From positions 3,968,001-4,032,000 of the forward strand of contig NZ_AP022314.1 of the NCBI RefSeq assembly GCF_009936235.1: a DNA stretch of 64,000 nucleotides. Reading direction: 5' to 3'. Of the stretch, positions 25,086 through 33,866 are shown in pieces. The position numbers were made by a program, and so were the translations under genes. The stretch is from Mycobacterium xenopi (GTDB lineage Bacteria > Actinomycetota > Actinomycetes > Mycobacteriales > Mycobacteriaceae). A model generated the notes under the pieces. That model was not told the DNA's origin. It did not search any database and saw only the letters and a list, made by a program, of their open reading frames with translations. Numbering within the stretch: position 1 is the stretch's first letter; each line of letters opens with the position of its first letter.

Positions 25086-26421
25086 GCCTACATGGTCGCT
25101 CGGCCAGCTCGAGAAAGCGGCGATACCGACTTTCCATCTCGGTGGTCCATGCCGGATCGGGCTCGACCACGCGCTCGATGGCGGCCCACCGCGCGGCGTC
25201 GGCTATCGACGACTCCAGGCCGAGTGCGATGCGGCCCAGGAAAGCCGAACCCAGCGCCGCCCCTTCGGCGACCGCCGACACCTGCACCGGCCGGCCGGTG
25301 GCGTCGGCGATGGCCTGCATCCACGGCTGCACCCGGGTGCCGCCACCGGCGGCGACGATGCGTCCGGTGGCTGCCCCGCTGAGCTCGATGATCTGGCGGA
25401 CGACGAACGCCGACGCCTCGTAGGCAGCCCGCCGCAGCGCGGCCGCGTCGTGAGTGAGATCCAGGCCGTCGAGCACGCCACGGCGGTCGGGATCGTGAAA
25501 CGGGGTGCGTTCACCGCGCACATACGGCGACCACACCGGCACCCGACGCGGATGGACCGTCGACGGATCCCCTGGTCCCACAACGCGATCCACCCAGCCG
25601 AGGAACAGGCCGCCGGCATTACTGGCGCCCCCGATCTGGTTCTTGCCCGCAGCCGTGTGGGGGATGGTCCACAAGCCCGGAATTTGGCGGGGTTCGGCAA
25701 TCGTCGTCCACACGATCAAGGTCGTACCGCAGAGCACCAGCACGTCGCCGTCGTGATCGGCGCCGGCCACGATCTGCTCGCACAACGCATCGATGGCGCC
25801 GACGGCCAATACGGCTCCGCTGCCGCGTACATGACCGGCCGCCGCACCTGGCATTTCGACCAACGGCATGCGCTCAACCGGGACACCGCACTCGGCGCAA
25901 GCGTCGGCGCCCCAGCCCGCCCCGTCGAACAGCGGAAAGGTCGTGTAAGCGGTGGCGTAGTCGACCACCGCTTCACCGGCCAGGGCATAGTTGGCCACCG
26001 TGGGTGCCGGCCAGTACCCGGCGGCGTCCGGCGCTTCGGCGGCGGTCCAGCGCAAGAACTCCGCCGCCTCGCCCACCGGCGGGAACGGCTGGTCCGGTGC
26101 CGCGGGAACTCGGCCCCGGCTGTCGCCGTAGAGAAGTCCCGGCGTGATCGGGCGCCCACCCGAGTCGACCGCGGTCAGCGACGGCACCATCGCTGAAACG
26201 GCCACCGCGCGCGCGTCGGGGCGGTTCAGCCGATCCAGGGCGGCCAGCGGACCCCGCCGCCACGCCTCGTCGGCATCGTGTTCCAGCCGGTCCGGTGCCG
26301 GCACCCGCAGCTGATGCGGAACGCGTGTGCGGGCCACCACCCGGCCGTGTGGGTCGGCGGCTACCGCTTTGACAGCAGTGGTGCCGATGTCGATACCGAT
26401 TGTGACCTCGTTGCGTGACAC
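25066..26421 (-). CDS. xylB: FGGY-family carbohydrate kinase (XylB-like)
   Basis: A 451-residue sugar kinase with the actin-like ATPase fold. The N-terminal phosphate loop is IGIDIGTTAVKAVA. Later motifs are VLVLCGTTLIVW, GGASNAGGLFLGW and the C-terminal adenosine loop IVAAGGGTRVQPWMQ. The GTG at 26421 gives the usual family start; the frame is open much further, but that part is antisense to serA2. In M. tuberculosis the gene is annotated xylB. Its neighbours here, a 2-hydroxyacid dehydrogenase and a class II aldolase, suggest catabolism of a rare sugar or sugar acid rather than xylulose itself. Confidence 0.82.
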   Translation of the reverse strand: MSRNEVTIGIDIGTTAVKAVAADPHGRVVARTRVPHQLRVPAPDRLEHDADEAWRRGPLAALDRLNRPDARAVAVSAMVPSLTAVDSGGRPITPGLLYGDSRGRVPAAPDQPFPPVGEAAEFLRWTAAEAPDAAGYWPAPTVANYALAGEAVVDYATAYTTFPLFDGAGWGADACAECGVPVERMPLVEMPGAAAGHVRGSGAVLAVGAIDALCEQIVAGADHDGDVLVLCGTTLIVWTTIAEPRQIPGLWTIPHTAAGKNQIGGASNAGGLFLGWVDRVVGPGDPSTVHPRRVPVWSPYVRGERTPFHDPDRRGVLDGLDLTHDAAALRRAAYEASAFVVRQIIELSGAATGRIVAAGGGTRVQPWMQAIADATGRPVQVSAVAEGAALGSAFLGRIALGLESSIADAARWAAIERVVEPDPAWTTEMESRYRRFLELAERPCRPISAPR

Positions 26422-26451
26422 GGGCGTCACCGTACGCCAGCATTGGCAATC

Positions 26452-27429
26452 GTGACTCGTGCTTTGGTGACCGCCCCGTTGCGCGGCGACGGGTTCGATA
26501 AGTTGCGACGACTGGCCGACGTGGTCTACGACCCGTGGATCGACCAGCGGCCGCTCCGCATCTACACCGCCGAGCAACTGGCCGAGCGGATCTCTGCAGT
26601 GGGCGCTGATGTCGTTGTGGTGGAAGGCGATTCGGTCAGCGGCCCGGTGTTCGAACTGGGCTTGCGGGCCATCGCCTCCACCCGCGGGGATCCCAACAAC
26701 GTCGACGTGCCCGGCGCGACCGCCGCCGGTATCCCGGTGCTGTTCACTCCTGCCCGCAACGCGGACGGGGTCGCCGAGATGACGCTCGCGCTGCTGTTCG
26801 CCGCCACCCGTCACGTGCTTGGCGCCGACGCCGATGTGCGGGCCGGCCAGGTGTTTCGCGATGGCACCATTCCGTACCAGCGGTTCCGGGCGTGGGAGAT
26901 TGCCGGCTTGACCGCAGGCCTCGTCGGCCTCGGCGCGGTGGGCCGCGCGGTGAAGTGGCGGCTGTCCGGACTGGGGGTGCGGGTGATCGCCTGCGACCCG
27001 TACAACGACGAGGCCCGCCACAGCCTCGACGAGCTGCTCGCCGAGGCCGACATCGTGTCGTTGCACGCGCCGGTCACCGACGACACGGTGGGCATGATCG
27101 GCGCCAAGCAATTCGCCGCGATGCGCGACGGCGTGGTGTTCCTCAACACCGCGCGGGCGCAGCTGCACGACACCGACGCGCTCGTCGACGCGCTGCGCAG
27201 CGGCAAAGTCGCGGCGGCTGGGCTGGATCATTTCGCCGGTGAGTGGCTGCCCGTGGATCACCCGCTGGTGGGCATGCCCAACGTCGTGCTCACCCCGCAC
27301 ATCGGCGGGGCCACGTGGAACACTGAGGCGCGACAGGCGCAGATGGTGGCCGACGACCTGGAAGCAGTGCTGTCGGGCCGAAGGCCGGCACACATCGTCA
27401 ACCCGGAGGTGCTAGGACCATGTCCGTGA
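26452..27429 (+). CDS. serA2: D-isomer-specific 2-hydroxyacid dehydrogenase (SerA2-like)
   Basis: About 325 residues from the GTG at 26452; a TTG at 26443 is also possible. The NAD-binding motif GLVGLGAVGRAVKWRL, the active-site arginine region VVFLNTARAQLHD and the catalytic histidine in TPHIGGATWNTEA place it in the phosphoglycerate dehydrogenase-like family. It lacks the C-terminal ACT domain of true serine-biosynthetic SerA. It starts only 30 bases from divergent xylB and overlaps fucA by 10 bases, so the three genes probably form one regulated sugar-acid locus. Confidence 0.83.
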   Translation: MTRALVTAPLRGDGFDKLRRLADVVYDPWIDQRPLRIYTAEQLAERISAVGADVVVVEGDSVSGPVFELGLRAIASTRGDPNNVDVPGATAAGIPVLFTPARNADGVAEMTLALLFAATRHVLGADADVRAGQVFRDGTIPYQRFRAWEIAGLTAGLVGLGAVGRAVKWRLSGLGVRVIACDPYNDEARHSLDELLAEADIVSLHAPVTDDTVGMIGAKQFAAMRDGVVFLNTARAQLHDTDALVDALRSGKVAAAGLDHFAGEWLPVDHPLVGMPNVVLTPHIGGATWNTEARQAQMVADDLEAVLSGRRPAHIVNPEVLGPCP

Positions 27430-28082
27430 CATTCGTGGTCAACCCCGAGGCCGCGGTGCTGGCCGCGGCCAAGGACATGCTGCGGCGCGGGCTGGTCGAG
27501 GGAACCGCGGGCAACATCTCGGCCCGCCGCGAAGACGGCAACCTCGTTATCACGCCGTCGTCGGTCGACTACGCCGAGATGACGCGGGACGATCTGGTTG
27601 TGGTCGACCCCGACGGGGGTGTGCTGCAGGCCGCCGACGGCCGGTCTCCGTCGACCGAGATGAAGTTGCACCTGGCCTGCTACAAGGCTTTCGACGACAT
27701 CGGCAGCGTCATCCACAGCCATCCGGTGTGGGCGACGATGTTCGCGATTGCGCACCAACCGATTCCGGCCTGCATCGACGAGTTCGCGGTGTACTGCGGC
27801 GGGGATATCCGCTGCACGGAGTATGCGGCCTCGGGAACCCCGGAGGTCGGCACTAACGCCGTCAAGGCGTTGGAAGGCAGGGCTGCCGCGCTGATCGCCA
27901 ACCATGGTTTGGTGGCGGTCGGACCGCGTCCCGATCGGGTGTTGCACGTCACCGCTTTGGTCGAGCGGACAGCGCAGATCGTTTGGGGTGCAAAAGCTTT
28001 GGGTGGACCGGTACCGATTCCCGACGACGTCAACGCCGGCTTCGCCGGTATCTACAGCTATTTGCGCGCAAACCCTACGTAG
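27420..28082 (+). CDS. fucA: class II aldolase, L-fuculose-phosphate aldolase-like
   Basis: A 220-residue zinc-dependent aldolase. The phosphate-binding EGTAGNISAR, the catalytic glutamate in SPSTEMKLHL, the zinc histidines in VIHSHPVWA and the third histidine in LIANHGLVA are all in the expected order. Such enzymes cleave a sugar 1-phosphate to a C3 phosphate and an aldehyde. The ATG lies inside the end of serA2. A strong bidirectional hairpin follows nine bases after the stop. Confidence 0.88.
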   Translation: MSVTFVVNPEAAVLAAAKDMLRRGLVEGTAGNISARREDGNLVITPSSVDYAEMTRDDLVVVDPDGGVLQAADGRSPSTEMKLHLACYKAFDDIGSVIHSHPVWATMFAIAHQPIPACIDEFAVYCGGDIRCTEYAASGTPEVGTNAVKALEGRAAALIANHGLVAVGPRPDRVLHVTALVERTAQIVWGAKALGGPVPIPDDVNAGFAGIYSYLRANPT

Positions 28083-28090
28083 TGCGAGCA

Positions 28091-28140
28091 GACGCAAAAG
28101 CACCCATTTCGTGCCGAAATGCGGTGTTTTTGCGTCTTTT
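28091..28140. terminator. near-perfect hairpin with T-tract between convergent genes
   Basis: GACGCAAAAGCACCCATTTCG pairs with CGAAATGCGGTGTTTTTGCGTC over about 21 bases around a 3-base loop, with one mismatch and one bulge. TTTT follows at 28137-28140. It sits between fucA and the convergent AraC gene, so it can stop transcription from both sides. The GCAGACGCAAAAGCACC start resembles a palindrome I remember as repeated in mycobacterial genomes. Confidence 0.7.
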
Positions 28141-28244
28141 CGCGAACCGACAAGACGAAGAACGTCGAGGCGACGCCAAGATGTTGTGTCGACAGCTACG
28201 AGACCCGCCATCTCACCCTGACGTCGCTGATGCGGGATCGTAGC

Positions 28245-29114
28245 TCAGCCGGCCAGCACGAGCGCCCGACCTCCGCGCCAGTTGCGAGGCGCGTCGCCGT
28301 GCATGCGGCGGAACAACCTGCTGAAATATCCCGGGTCACAGATCCCGACCCTCCTCGCTACTTCTCGAACGGGAAGGTCGGTGTCGGCAAGCAGGCTGCG
28401 GGCTTCGGCCATGCGGCGCTCGATGATCCACTCTTGCACCGTGCGCCCGGTACGGCGGCGGACGATGGTCGTCAAATGGCCCGGCGTCATACCCAGTTCG
28501 TGCGCGACGTCGCGCAGCGACAGCGGCTCGCGGTAGCGCCGGTCGATGACCGCGAACACCTCGGCCAGTAGCGGTTCGCCGCTGCGCCGCAGATCGCCAA
28601 CGACGTCGCCGACCAGCCGTGCGAGATCGATGAGCAGCAGCGTCAAATGCGCCAGCGCCGCCTGCCGGTAACCCTCCTGGCGGGTGGCCAGTTCCGTTTC
28701 GATAGCTCCGATCGCGGCGGCCCACGCCGAACAGCGGTCCGGCGGTACGGTCAGTTCGAGCACTGCGCCGGAGCGGCCGTGCAGGAACGGGAACAGCAGT
28801 GGATGCGCGCGCCACGCCGGCCACGGCGAGCGCCCGTCGCCGCCCAGTGCGGCGGGGTCGAAGAACAGGCCGACCCCACCGTCGACGCGACTCACCCGCT
28901 CGAGGTCGATCACTTGACCCGGAGCAACCACGTAGACGAGCCCCGCCGCGTGCACGTACCACAAGGCCGGGAAGTCGTGGATGTGACGTCCGCGTTCCAG
29001 GACGTCGTCCCGGCCGCGCCGCACCACCGATACCGGCGGCGTGTTCGGGTCGGCCCGGTATGCGTAGACCGGCACCCCGCCGTGGTGGCGAACCAGCCGA
29101 GCAGCTGCCGTCAT
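28245..29114 (-). CDS. AraC-family transcriptional regulator
   Basis: A 289-residue regulator. The N-terminal half is a cupin-like sensor with an early HIHDFPALWYV segment. The C-terminal double helix-turn-helix starts at PLSLRDVAHELGMTPGHLTT and continues with VREVARRVGICDPGYFSRLF, an exact AraC signature. It is divergent from a small methyltransferase gene across 71 AT-rich bases, which suggests it regulates that gene and itself. The inducer is unknown. Confidence 0.88.
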   Translation of the reverse strand: MTAAARLVRHHGGVPVYAYRADPNTPPVSVVRRGRDDVLERGRHIHDFPALWYVHAAGLVYVVAPGQVIDLERVSRVDGGVGLFFDPAALGGDGRSPWPAWRAHPLLFPFLHGRSGAVLELTVPPDRCSAWAAAIGAIETELATRQEGYRQAALAHLTLLLIDLARLVGDVVGDLRRSGEPLLAEVFAVIDRRYREPLSLRDVAHELGMTPGHLTTIVRRRTGRTVQEWIIERRMAEARSLLADTDLPVREVARRVGICDPGYFSRLFRRMHGDAPRNWRGGRALVLAG

Positions 29115-29185
29115 AGCTTAAAATAATCCCACTTTCGCTGACTATTGCCTGATTAACCGTAGTGCCAACGATTCACCATAGAAGC

Positions 29186-29854
29186 ATGACCGAACATCGT
29201 CTACATCGATTCCTGGCCAACCGCCATGATTACCTGCCCGCCGCCGGCCGTGACATCTTCCTTCCCGGTTACGACCTCGTGTCCCGGCTGTTCGGCATGA
29301 CTAAGGTCCATGACACCCTCATCGCCCAGGCCGAACTCGACGGCAGTCAGCGTGTGCTGGAAATCGGCTGCGGCACCGGCAGTGTCGCTGTGCGCGCCAA
29401 GCATGCTCATCCGGGCGTCGAACTGATCGGCTGCGACCCCGACCCGCGGGCGTTGGCCCGAGCGCGACGAAAAGCGCAGGGGATCAGTGGAATTCGCTTC
29501 GACCACGGTTATGCCCAACAGCTGCCGTACGCGGATGACGAATTCGACCGGGTACTGTCGTCGATGATGCTGCACCATCTCCCTGACGACGTGAAACCCA
29601 AAGCAGCGGCGGAAATCTTTCGTGTCCTGCGCCCCGGCGGCAGACTGCACCTGGTGGACATCGGCGGCGAGATGACGGCTCGGGACGGTCTGGCGGCGCG
29701 GCGGATGCTGCGCAGCCGCCACATCGCCGGAAACCTCGGCGACTCGATTCCGCGGCTGCTGCGCGCGGCCGGGTTCGACTGCAGGGAGATCGCCACCCAA
29801 CGGCATCGCTTTGTGGGACGCCTCAACTACTATCGCGCCACCCGTCCCGCTTAA
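29186..29854 (+). CDS. class I SAM-dependent methyltransferase
   Basis: A 222-residue methyltransferase from the ATG at 29186; a GTG at 29162 would add eight residues. Motif I is RVLEIGCGTGSVAVRAKH and the acidic end of strand 2 is LIGCDPDP. SSMMLHHLP and FRVLRPGGRLHLVD are motifs seen in ubiquinone/menaquinone-type (Methyltransf_11) enzymes. It is unrelated to the TIGR00027 paralogues nearby. Control by the divergent AraC gene is likely. The substrate is unknown. Confidence 0.82.
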   Translation: MTEHRLHRFLANRHDYLPAAGRDIFLPGYDLVSRLFGMTKVHDTLIAQAELDGSQRVLEIGCGTGSVAVRAKHAHPGVELIGCDPDPRALARARRKAQGISGIRFDHGYAQQLPYADDEFDRVLSSMMLHHLPDDVKPKAAAEIFRVLRPGGRLHLVDIGGEMTARDGLAARRMLRSRHIAGNLGDSIPRLLRAAGFDCREIATQRHRFVGRLNYYRATRPA

Positions 29855-29873
29855 CTGCCGCAGCGCGGGCGCA

Positions 29874-31088
29874 CTAGCGCTGGTCGAACGCCACCTTGAC
29901 CGCGCCTGACTCGGCCTGGTTGGCGATCGCGAGGAAGGCATCGCGCCACTGCTCGAGCCGAAAGGTGTGAGTAAGCATGGGCCGCAAGTCAATCCGGCCG
30001 TCGACCACCAAATCCAAATAGTGGGCGATAGCGTGCTTGCGCACCCCGTCGACCTCTTCGACGCCGAAGGCGTTCGAACCCACCCAGCTGATCTCCTTGA
30101 AGTACAAAGGACTCCACTCCCAGCGACCGGGCGCATGCACCCCTGCCTTCACCAAGGTTCCGCGCGCCCTGAGCACGCGGACCCCGACTTCGAACGTTTC
30201 CGGCTTGCCGACGGTGTCATAGACGACATCGATCGGTCCGGGAAACGCCATCGGCAGTCCTTGCAGGGGCTGGTGCAGGCGACCACCTCCCCATGCCACC
30301 AACTCCTCGATCACCGCCAGTCGTGGCTCGTGAGCTAGCACTTTGGCGGCGCCGAACCGGCGGGCCAGATGTGCCTGGGTGTCGAAACGCGCCACCACCG
30401 CCACTGCCACGTCCGGGTAAAGCGCCCGCAACAGAGCGACGGCGCACAACCCCAGCGAACCGGCGCCGTACACCAGGACCCGACCCGACGAAGGCGGCGG
30501 ATGGCGGGTAATCGCGTGCAGCGACACCGAACACGGGTCGGCGAACACAGCTAGCTCATCGGGCACCGAGTCGGGTACCGCGAACAGCATGCTGTCGTGG
30601 GCCGGCATGAGCTCGGCGTAGCCGCCGGTCACGTCGGCCGACACCCCGGTGTGGATACCCGGTTTGATGTCGCCGTCGCAGAAACTCCAGCACAGGCTGT
30701 AGTCGCCGGCTTGGCATGCGGGACAGGAGGGTTCGACGCCGCGTGGCCCGCAGGAAAGCCATGGGTTGAGCACGACGCGTTGACCGATCTCTAGGCCGCG
30801 GGCCTGCGGTCCGACCGTCACTACGTCGGCGACCACCTCGTGCCCCATGACTTGCGGGAACGAGCAGAAGGGGGCCAGCGCGTTGTCGGTGTCGCCCTCG
30901 CCGAAGTCGAGCAGAATCTGCTTGGAATCGGACCCGCAGATTCCGGTCAGCCTGGGCCGGGTGATCACCCAGTCGTCATGCAGCAGACGAGGGTCCGGAA
31001 TATCCTGCAGCGCAACAGGACTGCGCGCAAGCGCATCATCTGGCCCCTGGAACGGTGCTGGCGGGACCCCGAATACCAATGCTTTCAT
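29874..31088 (-). CDS. zinc-dependent alcohol dehydrogenase family protein
   Basis: A 404-residue medium-chain dehydrogenase. The catalytic zinc site begins with TGICGSDSKQI and includes the GHEVVADV histidine-glutamate pair. The structural-zinc loop is unusual: CGPRGVEPSCPACQAGDYSLC carries an insertion relative to the common four-cysteine pattern. The NAD-binding motif is VLVYGAGSLGLCAVALL. The ATG overlaps the stop of the SDR gene (ATGA), so the two dehydrogenases are co-translated and may act on one substrate. Confidence 0.83.
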   Translation of the reverse strand: MKALVFGVPPAPFQGPDDALARSPVALQDIPDPRLLHDDWVITRPRLTGICGSDSKQILLDFGEGDTDNALAPFCSFPQVMGHEVVADVVTVGPQARGLEIGQRVVLNPWLSCGPRGVEPSCPACQAGDYSLCWSFCDGDIKPGIHTGVSADVTGGYAELMPAHDSMLFAVPDSVPDELAVFADPCSVSLHAITRHPPPSSGRVLVYGAGSLGLCAVALLRALYPDVAVAVVARFDTQAHLARRFGAAKVLAHEPRLAVIEELVAWGGGRLHQPLQGLPMAFPGPIDVVYDTVGKPETFEVGVRVLRARGTLVKAGVHAPGRWEWSPLYFKEISWVGSNAFGVEEVDGVRKHAIAHYLDLVVDGRIDLRPMLTHTFRLEQWRDAFLAIANQAESGAVKVAFDQR

Positions 31089-31861
31089 CGGCGTGCCATC
31101 GCGGCCGCACCGGCGATGTAGATGTCGATGTCGGCGTTCTTGGTGTCCACGACCGCCTTCATGTCGGGCAGATAGTGCTCGAAGCGGTCGCTGCCCAGAG
31201 CGGCGATGATCCCGTCTGCCACTTCGTTGGGGGACACCTTGGGTCCGCTATACAGCGGCTCCTCGTTGTCGGGCTGGTCCCAGATCTCGGTGTCGACGGG
31301 TCCGGGCTCGATCAGCTTGACCGACACACCGGTCGCCTGCAGGTCGACTGCCATCGATTCGCTCCAACCGCACAGAGCGAATTTGCTTGCGCAATAGGCG
31401 GCTTCATGGACGATCCCGAGCCGACCGCCCACGCTGGCCACGTTGACGATGATGCCGGCGTCACGGGACAGCATGCGAGGCAGCACCGCCAGGGTAAGGC
31501 GCATCGGCGCGAAGAAGTTGACCCGCATGACGGCCTCCACCTCGGCGGGGTCCAAGGCGGTGACGACCCGCCGCTTGGGAATAGCGGCGTTGTTGACCAA
31601 CACGTCGATACCGCCCAGGGTGTCCCAGACCTCCAGCGCCAGCTGGCCGACTTTCGCGGTGTCGGCCAGATCGGCCACCCACATCGTCGACGCCGACGAC
31701 GTCCTACGGCAGTCGGCCAGGACCGCGGCCAGACGCTGCGAGCGACGGGCAATCAGCCCGACCACCGCGCCGCGGGCCGCCAGCCGGCGGGCCAGCGCGG
31801 CGCCCACACCGGAGGAGGCGCCGGTGATCAGTACCCGTTTGCCCGCCACCGCGAACCCCAT
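31085..31861 (-). CDS. short-chain dehydrogenase/reductase
   Basis: About 258 residues from the ATG at 31861, which has GAGG eight bases upstream; the frame opens earlier at 31903. The NADP motif is LITGASSGVGAALARRL, NNAAIP is conserved, and the catalytic motif is Y-C-A-S-K in AAYCASKFALCGW, with the serine in NVASVGG. Classical SDR length. It is transcribed with the alcohol dehydrogenase and is divergent from the second methyltransferase group. Confidence 0.85.
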   Translation of the reverse strand: MGFAVAGKRVLITGASSGVGAALARRLAARGAVVGLIARRSQRLAAVLADCRRTSSASTMWVADLADTAKVGQLALEVWDTLGGIDVLVNNAAIPKRRVVTALDPAEVEAVMRVNFFAPMRLTLAVLPRMLSRDAGIIVNVASVGGRLGIVHEAAYCASKFALCGWSESMAVDLQATGVSVKLIEPGPVDTEIWDQPDNEEPLYSGPKVSPNEVADGIIAALGSDRFEHYLPDMKAVVDTKNADIDIYIAGAAAMARR

Positions 31862-31915
31862 GGCCAAAGCCTCGCGCGGTTGACCGGCCATGGCAAGCAG
31901 CACGCCGACAAGTTT

Positions 31916-31929
31916 GTTATATTGGCTAA
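31916..31929 (+). promoter_or_regulatory. second copy of the GTTATATTGGCTAA motif
   Basis: Identical over 14 bases to 22208-22221. It lies 22 bases before the methyltransferase start at 31952, where the copy at 22208 lies 53 bases before its gene. It contains TATATT as a possible -10. A shared promoter would let the two methyltransferase groups respond together. Confidence 0.4.
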
Positions 31930-31951
31930 GTAACGAGTGGAGGGGTTTGCG

Positions 31952-32866
31952 ATGGCACGCACAGACAACGACACCTGGGACCTGGCCTCGAGCGTGGGGG
32001 CGACCGCGACGATGGTCGCGGCCGCCCGCGCGATGGCGACGAAGGCCGACCGTCCGCTGATCAACGATCCGTTCGCCGAGCCGCTGGTGCGAGCCGTAGG
32101 CATCGACCTGTTTACCCGGCTGGCCAGCGGCGAGTTGACGCCCGCCGATCTCGAGGACGGCGCGGGCACCAACCGCATGACCGACAACATGGCGGTCCGC
32201 ACCAAGTTTTTCGACGAGTTCTTCCTCGACGCGACCAACGCCGGCATCACCCAGGCGGTGATCCTGGCATCCGGACTCGACTCGCGGGCCTACCGGCTGC
32301 CCTGGCCGTCCGGCACCACGGTTTACGAGATCGACCAGCCACAGGTCATCGAGTTCAAATCCCGCACCCTTGCCGAGCTGGGCGCCAAGCCCACGGCGTT
32401 CCGGCGCGCGGTCGCGATCGATTTGCGCGACGACTGGCCGACGGCGCTACGCGCCGCGGGCTTCGACCCCGCCAAGCCCACGGCGTGGAGCGCCGAGGGG
32501 CTGCTGGGCTACTTGCCGCCCGAAGCGCAGGACCGTCTGCTGGACACGATCACCGCGCTCAGCGCGCCCGGCAGCCGGATCGCCACCGAAAGCGGGCCGA
32601 ACCGCGACCCGGCTGCGGTGGAGCGGATGAAGGAACGGATGCGCGGCATTTCCCAGCGCTGGCGTGAACACGGCTTGGACCTCGACATGACCGAGCTGGT
32701 CTACTTCGGCGACCGCAACGAGGCCGCACAATATCTCGCCGACCATGGTTGGCAGATAACCGGGACCAGCATCCGGGATCTGTTCGCAGCCAACGGGCTT
32801 GCGCCCATCGACGACAACGACATACCGTTTGCCGACCGGCTCTACGTCAGCGGCACGCTCGGATAA
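31952..32866 (+). CDS. class I SAM-dependent methyltransferase (TIGR00027 family)
   Basis: A 304-residue paralogue of the three genes at 22-25 kb. The ATG at 31952 is used because GGAGGGG lies six bases before it and the paralogues start at the same MART motif. It has DTWDLASSVGATATMVAAAR, ILASGLDSRAYRLPWP, VYEIDQPQVIEFKS and WSAEGLLGYLPPEAQD. It is the first of a tandem pair corresponding to the Rv0725c/Rv0726c position next to sppA. Confidence 0.86.
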   Translation: MARTDNDTWDLASSVGATATMVAAARAMATKADRPLINDPFAEPLVRAVGIDLFTRLASGELTPADLEDGAGTNRMTDNMAVRTKFFDEFFLDATNAGITQAVILASGLDSRAYRLPWPSGTTVYEIDQPQVIEFKSRTLAELGAKPTAFRRAVAIDLRDDWPTALRAAGFDPAKPTAWSAEGLLGYLPPEAQDRLLDTITALSAPGSRIATESGPNRDPAAVERMKERMRGISQRWREHGLDLDMTELVYFGDRNEAAQYLADHGWQITGTSIRDLFAANGLAPIDDNDIPFADRLYVSGTLG

Positions 32867-32875
32867 GCTTCGCCG

Positions 32876-33784
32876 ATGACACGGACAGATGACGACACGT
32901 GGGATCTGGCTTCCAGCGTCGGCGCGACCGCGACGATGATCGCAGCGGGACGCGCGCTGGCCACCAACAACCGCTTGATCGACGATCCGTTCGCCGAACC
33001 ACTCGTGCGCGCGGTGGGCTTGGAGTTCTTCATCAAGATGATCGACGGCGACATCGATTTGTCGGAAATCGAGAACGCCTCGCCCGCCCGGATGCAAGCC
33101 ATCATCGACGGAGTCGCGGTGCGCACCAAGTATTTCGACGACCGCCTCATCGAAGCGATGAACGCCGGCGTGCGTCAAGCGGTGATCCTCGCCGCGGGGC
33201 TCGATGCACGCGCCTACCGGCTGGCCTGGCCGGCGGACACGGTGGTCTTCGAGGTCGACCAGCCGCAAGTGGTCGACTTCAAGGCGGCCACGCTGGCCGG
33301 TCTCGGCGCCAAGCCGAGGGCGGCGCGGCGCACGGTTGGCATCGACCTGCGGTCAGATTGGCCCGCTGCGTTACGGGCGGCAGGCCTGGATCCCACGGTG
33401 CCCACCGCATGGCTTGCCGAAGGCCTGCTGATCTACTTGCCGCCTGACGCCCAGGACCGGTTGTTCGACAACATCACCGCGCTCAGCGTGCCCGCAAGCA
33501 CCATCGCCACCGAATACGTGCCTGGCATCAAGGATTTCGATCCCGACCGCGCCCGCGAGCTGTCCCGCCCACTTCGTGACCACGGCGTGGACATCGACAT
33601 GCCGTCGCTGGTATACGCCGGCGAGCGCAGTCACGTCGTCGACTACCTCGACGCCAAGGGATGGGAGATGAGCAGCCTGTCCCGCACGGAACTGTTTGAG
33701 CGCCACGGATTCGACGTTCCCGCAGCCGAAGACGACGATCCGCTTGGCGAAATCATCTTCGTGAGCGGCACACTGCGGGCCTAG
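32876..33784 (+). CDS. class I SAM-dependent methyltransferase (TIGR00027 family)
   Basis: A 302-residue paralogue nine bases after the previous one. It has DTWDLASSVGATATMIAAGR, ILAAGLDARAYRLAWP, VFEVDQPQVVDFKA and WLAEGLLIYLPPDAQD. GLD-A-R replaces the more common GLD-S-R. Its stop at 33782-33784 lies against the restored stop of the convergent sppA frame. Confidence 0.85.
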   Translation: MTRTDDDTWDLASSVGATATMIAAGRALATNNRLIDDPFAEPLVRAVGLEFFIKMIDGDIDLSEIENASPARMQAIIDGVAVRTKYFDDRLIEAMNAGVRQAVILAAGLDARAYRLAWPADTVVFEVDQPQVVDFKAATLAGLGAKPRAARRTVGIDLRSDWPAALRAAGLDPTVPTAWLAEGLLIYLPPDAQDRLFDNITALSVPASTIATEYVPGIKDFDPDRARELSRPLRDHGVDIDMPSLVYAGERSHVVDYLDAKGWEMSSLSRTELFERHGFDVPAAEDDDPLGEIIFVSGTLRA

Positions 33785-33866
33785 AACCGTGTGTCCCCTA
33801 GCCACAGCGCGTGGGCGCCGCTCAGCGCGCGCTCACTTTGCTCGATGATCCGGGTCACCGACCGGC

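Noticed and set aside
26422..27393. N-terminal extension of xylB over serA2
   Set aside because: The open frame continues upstream of the kinase start, but that part is antisense to the NAD-binding dehydrogenase and has no family similarity.
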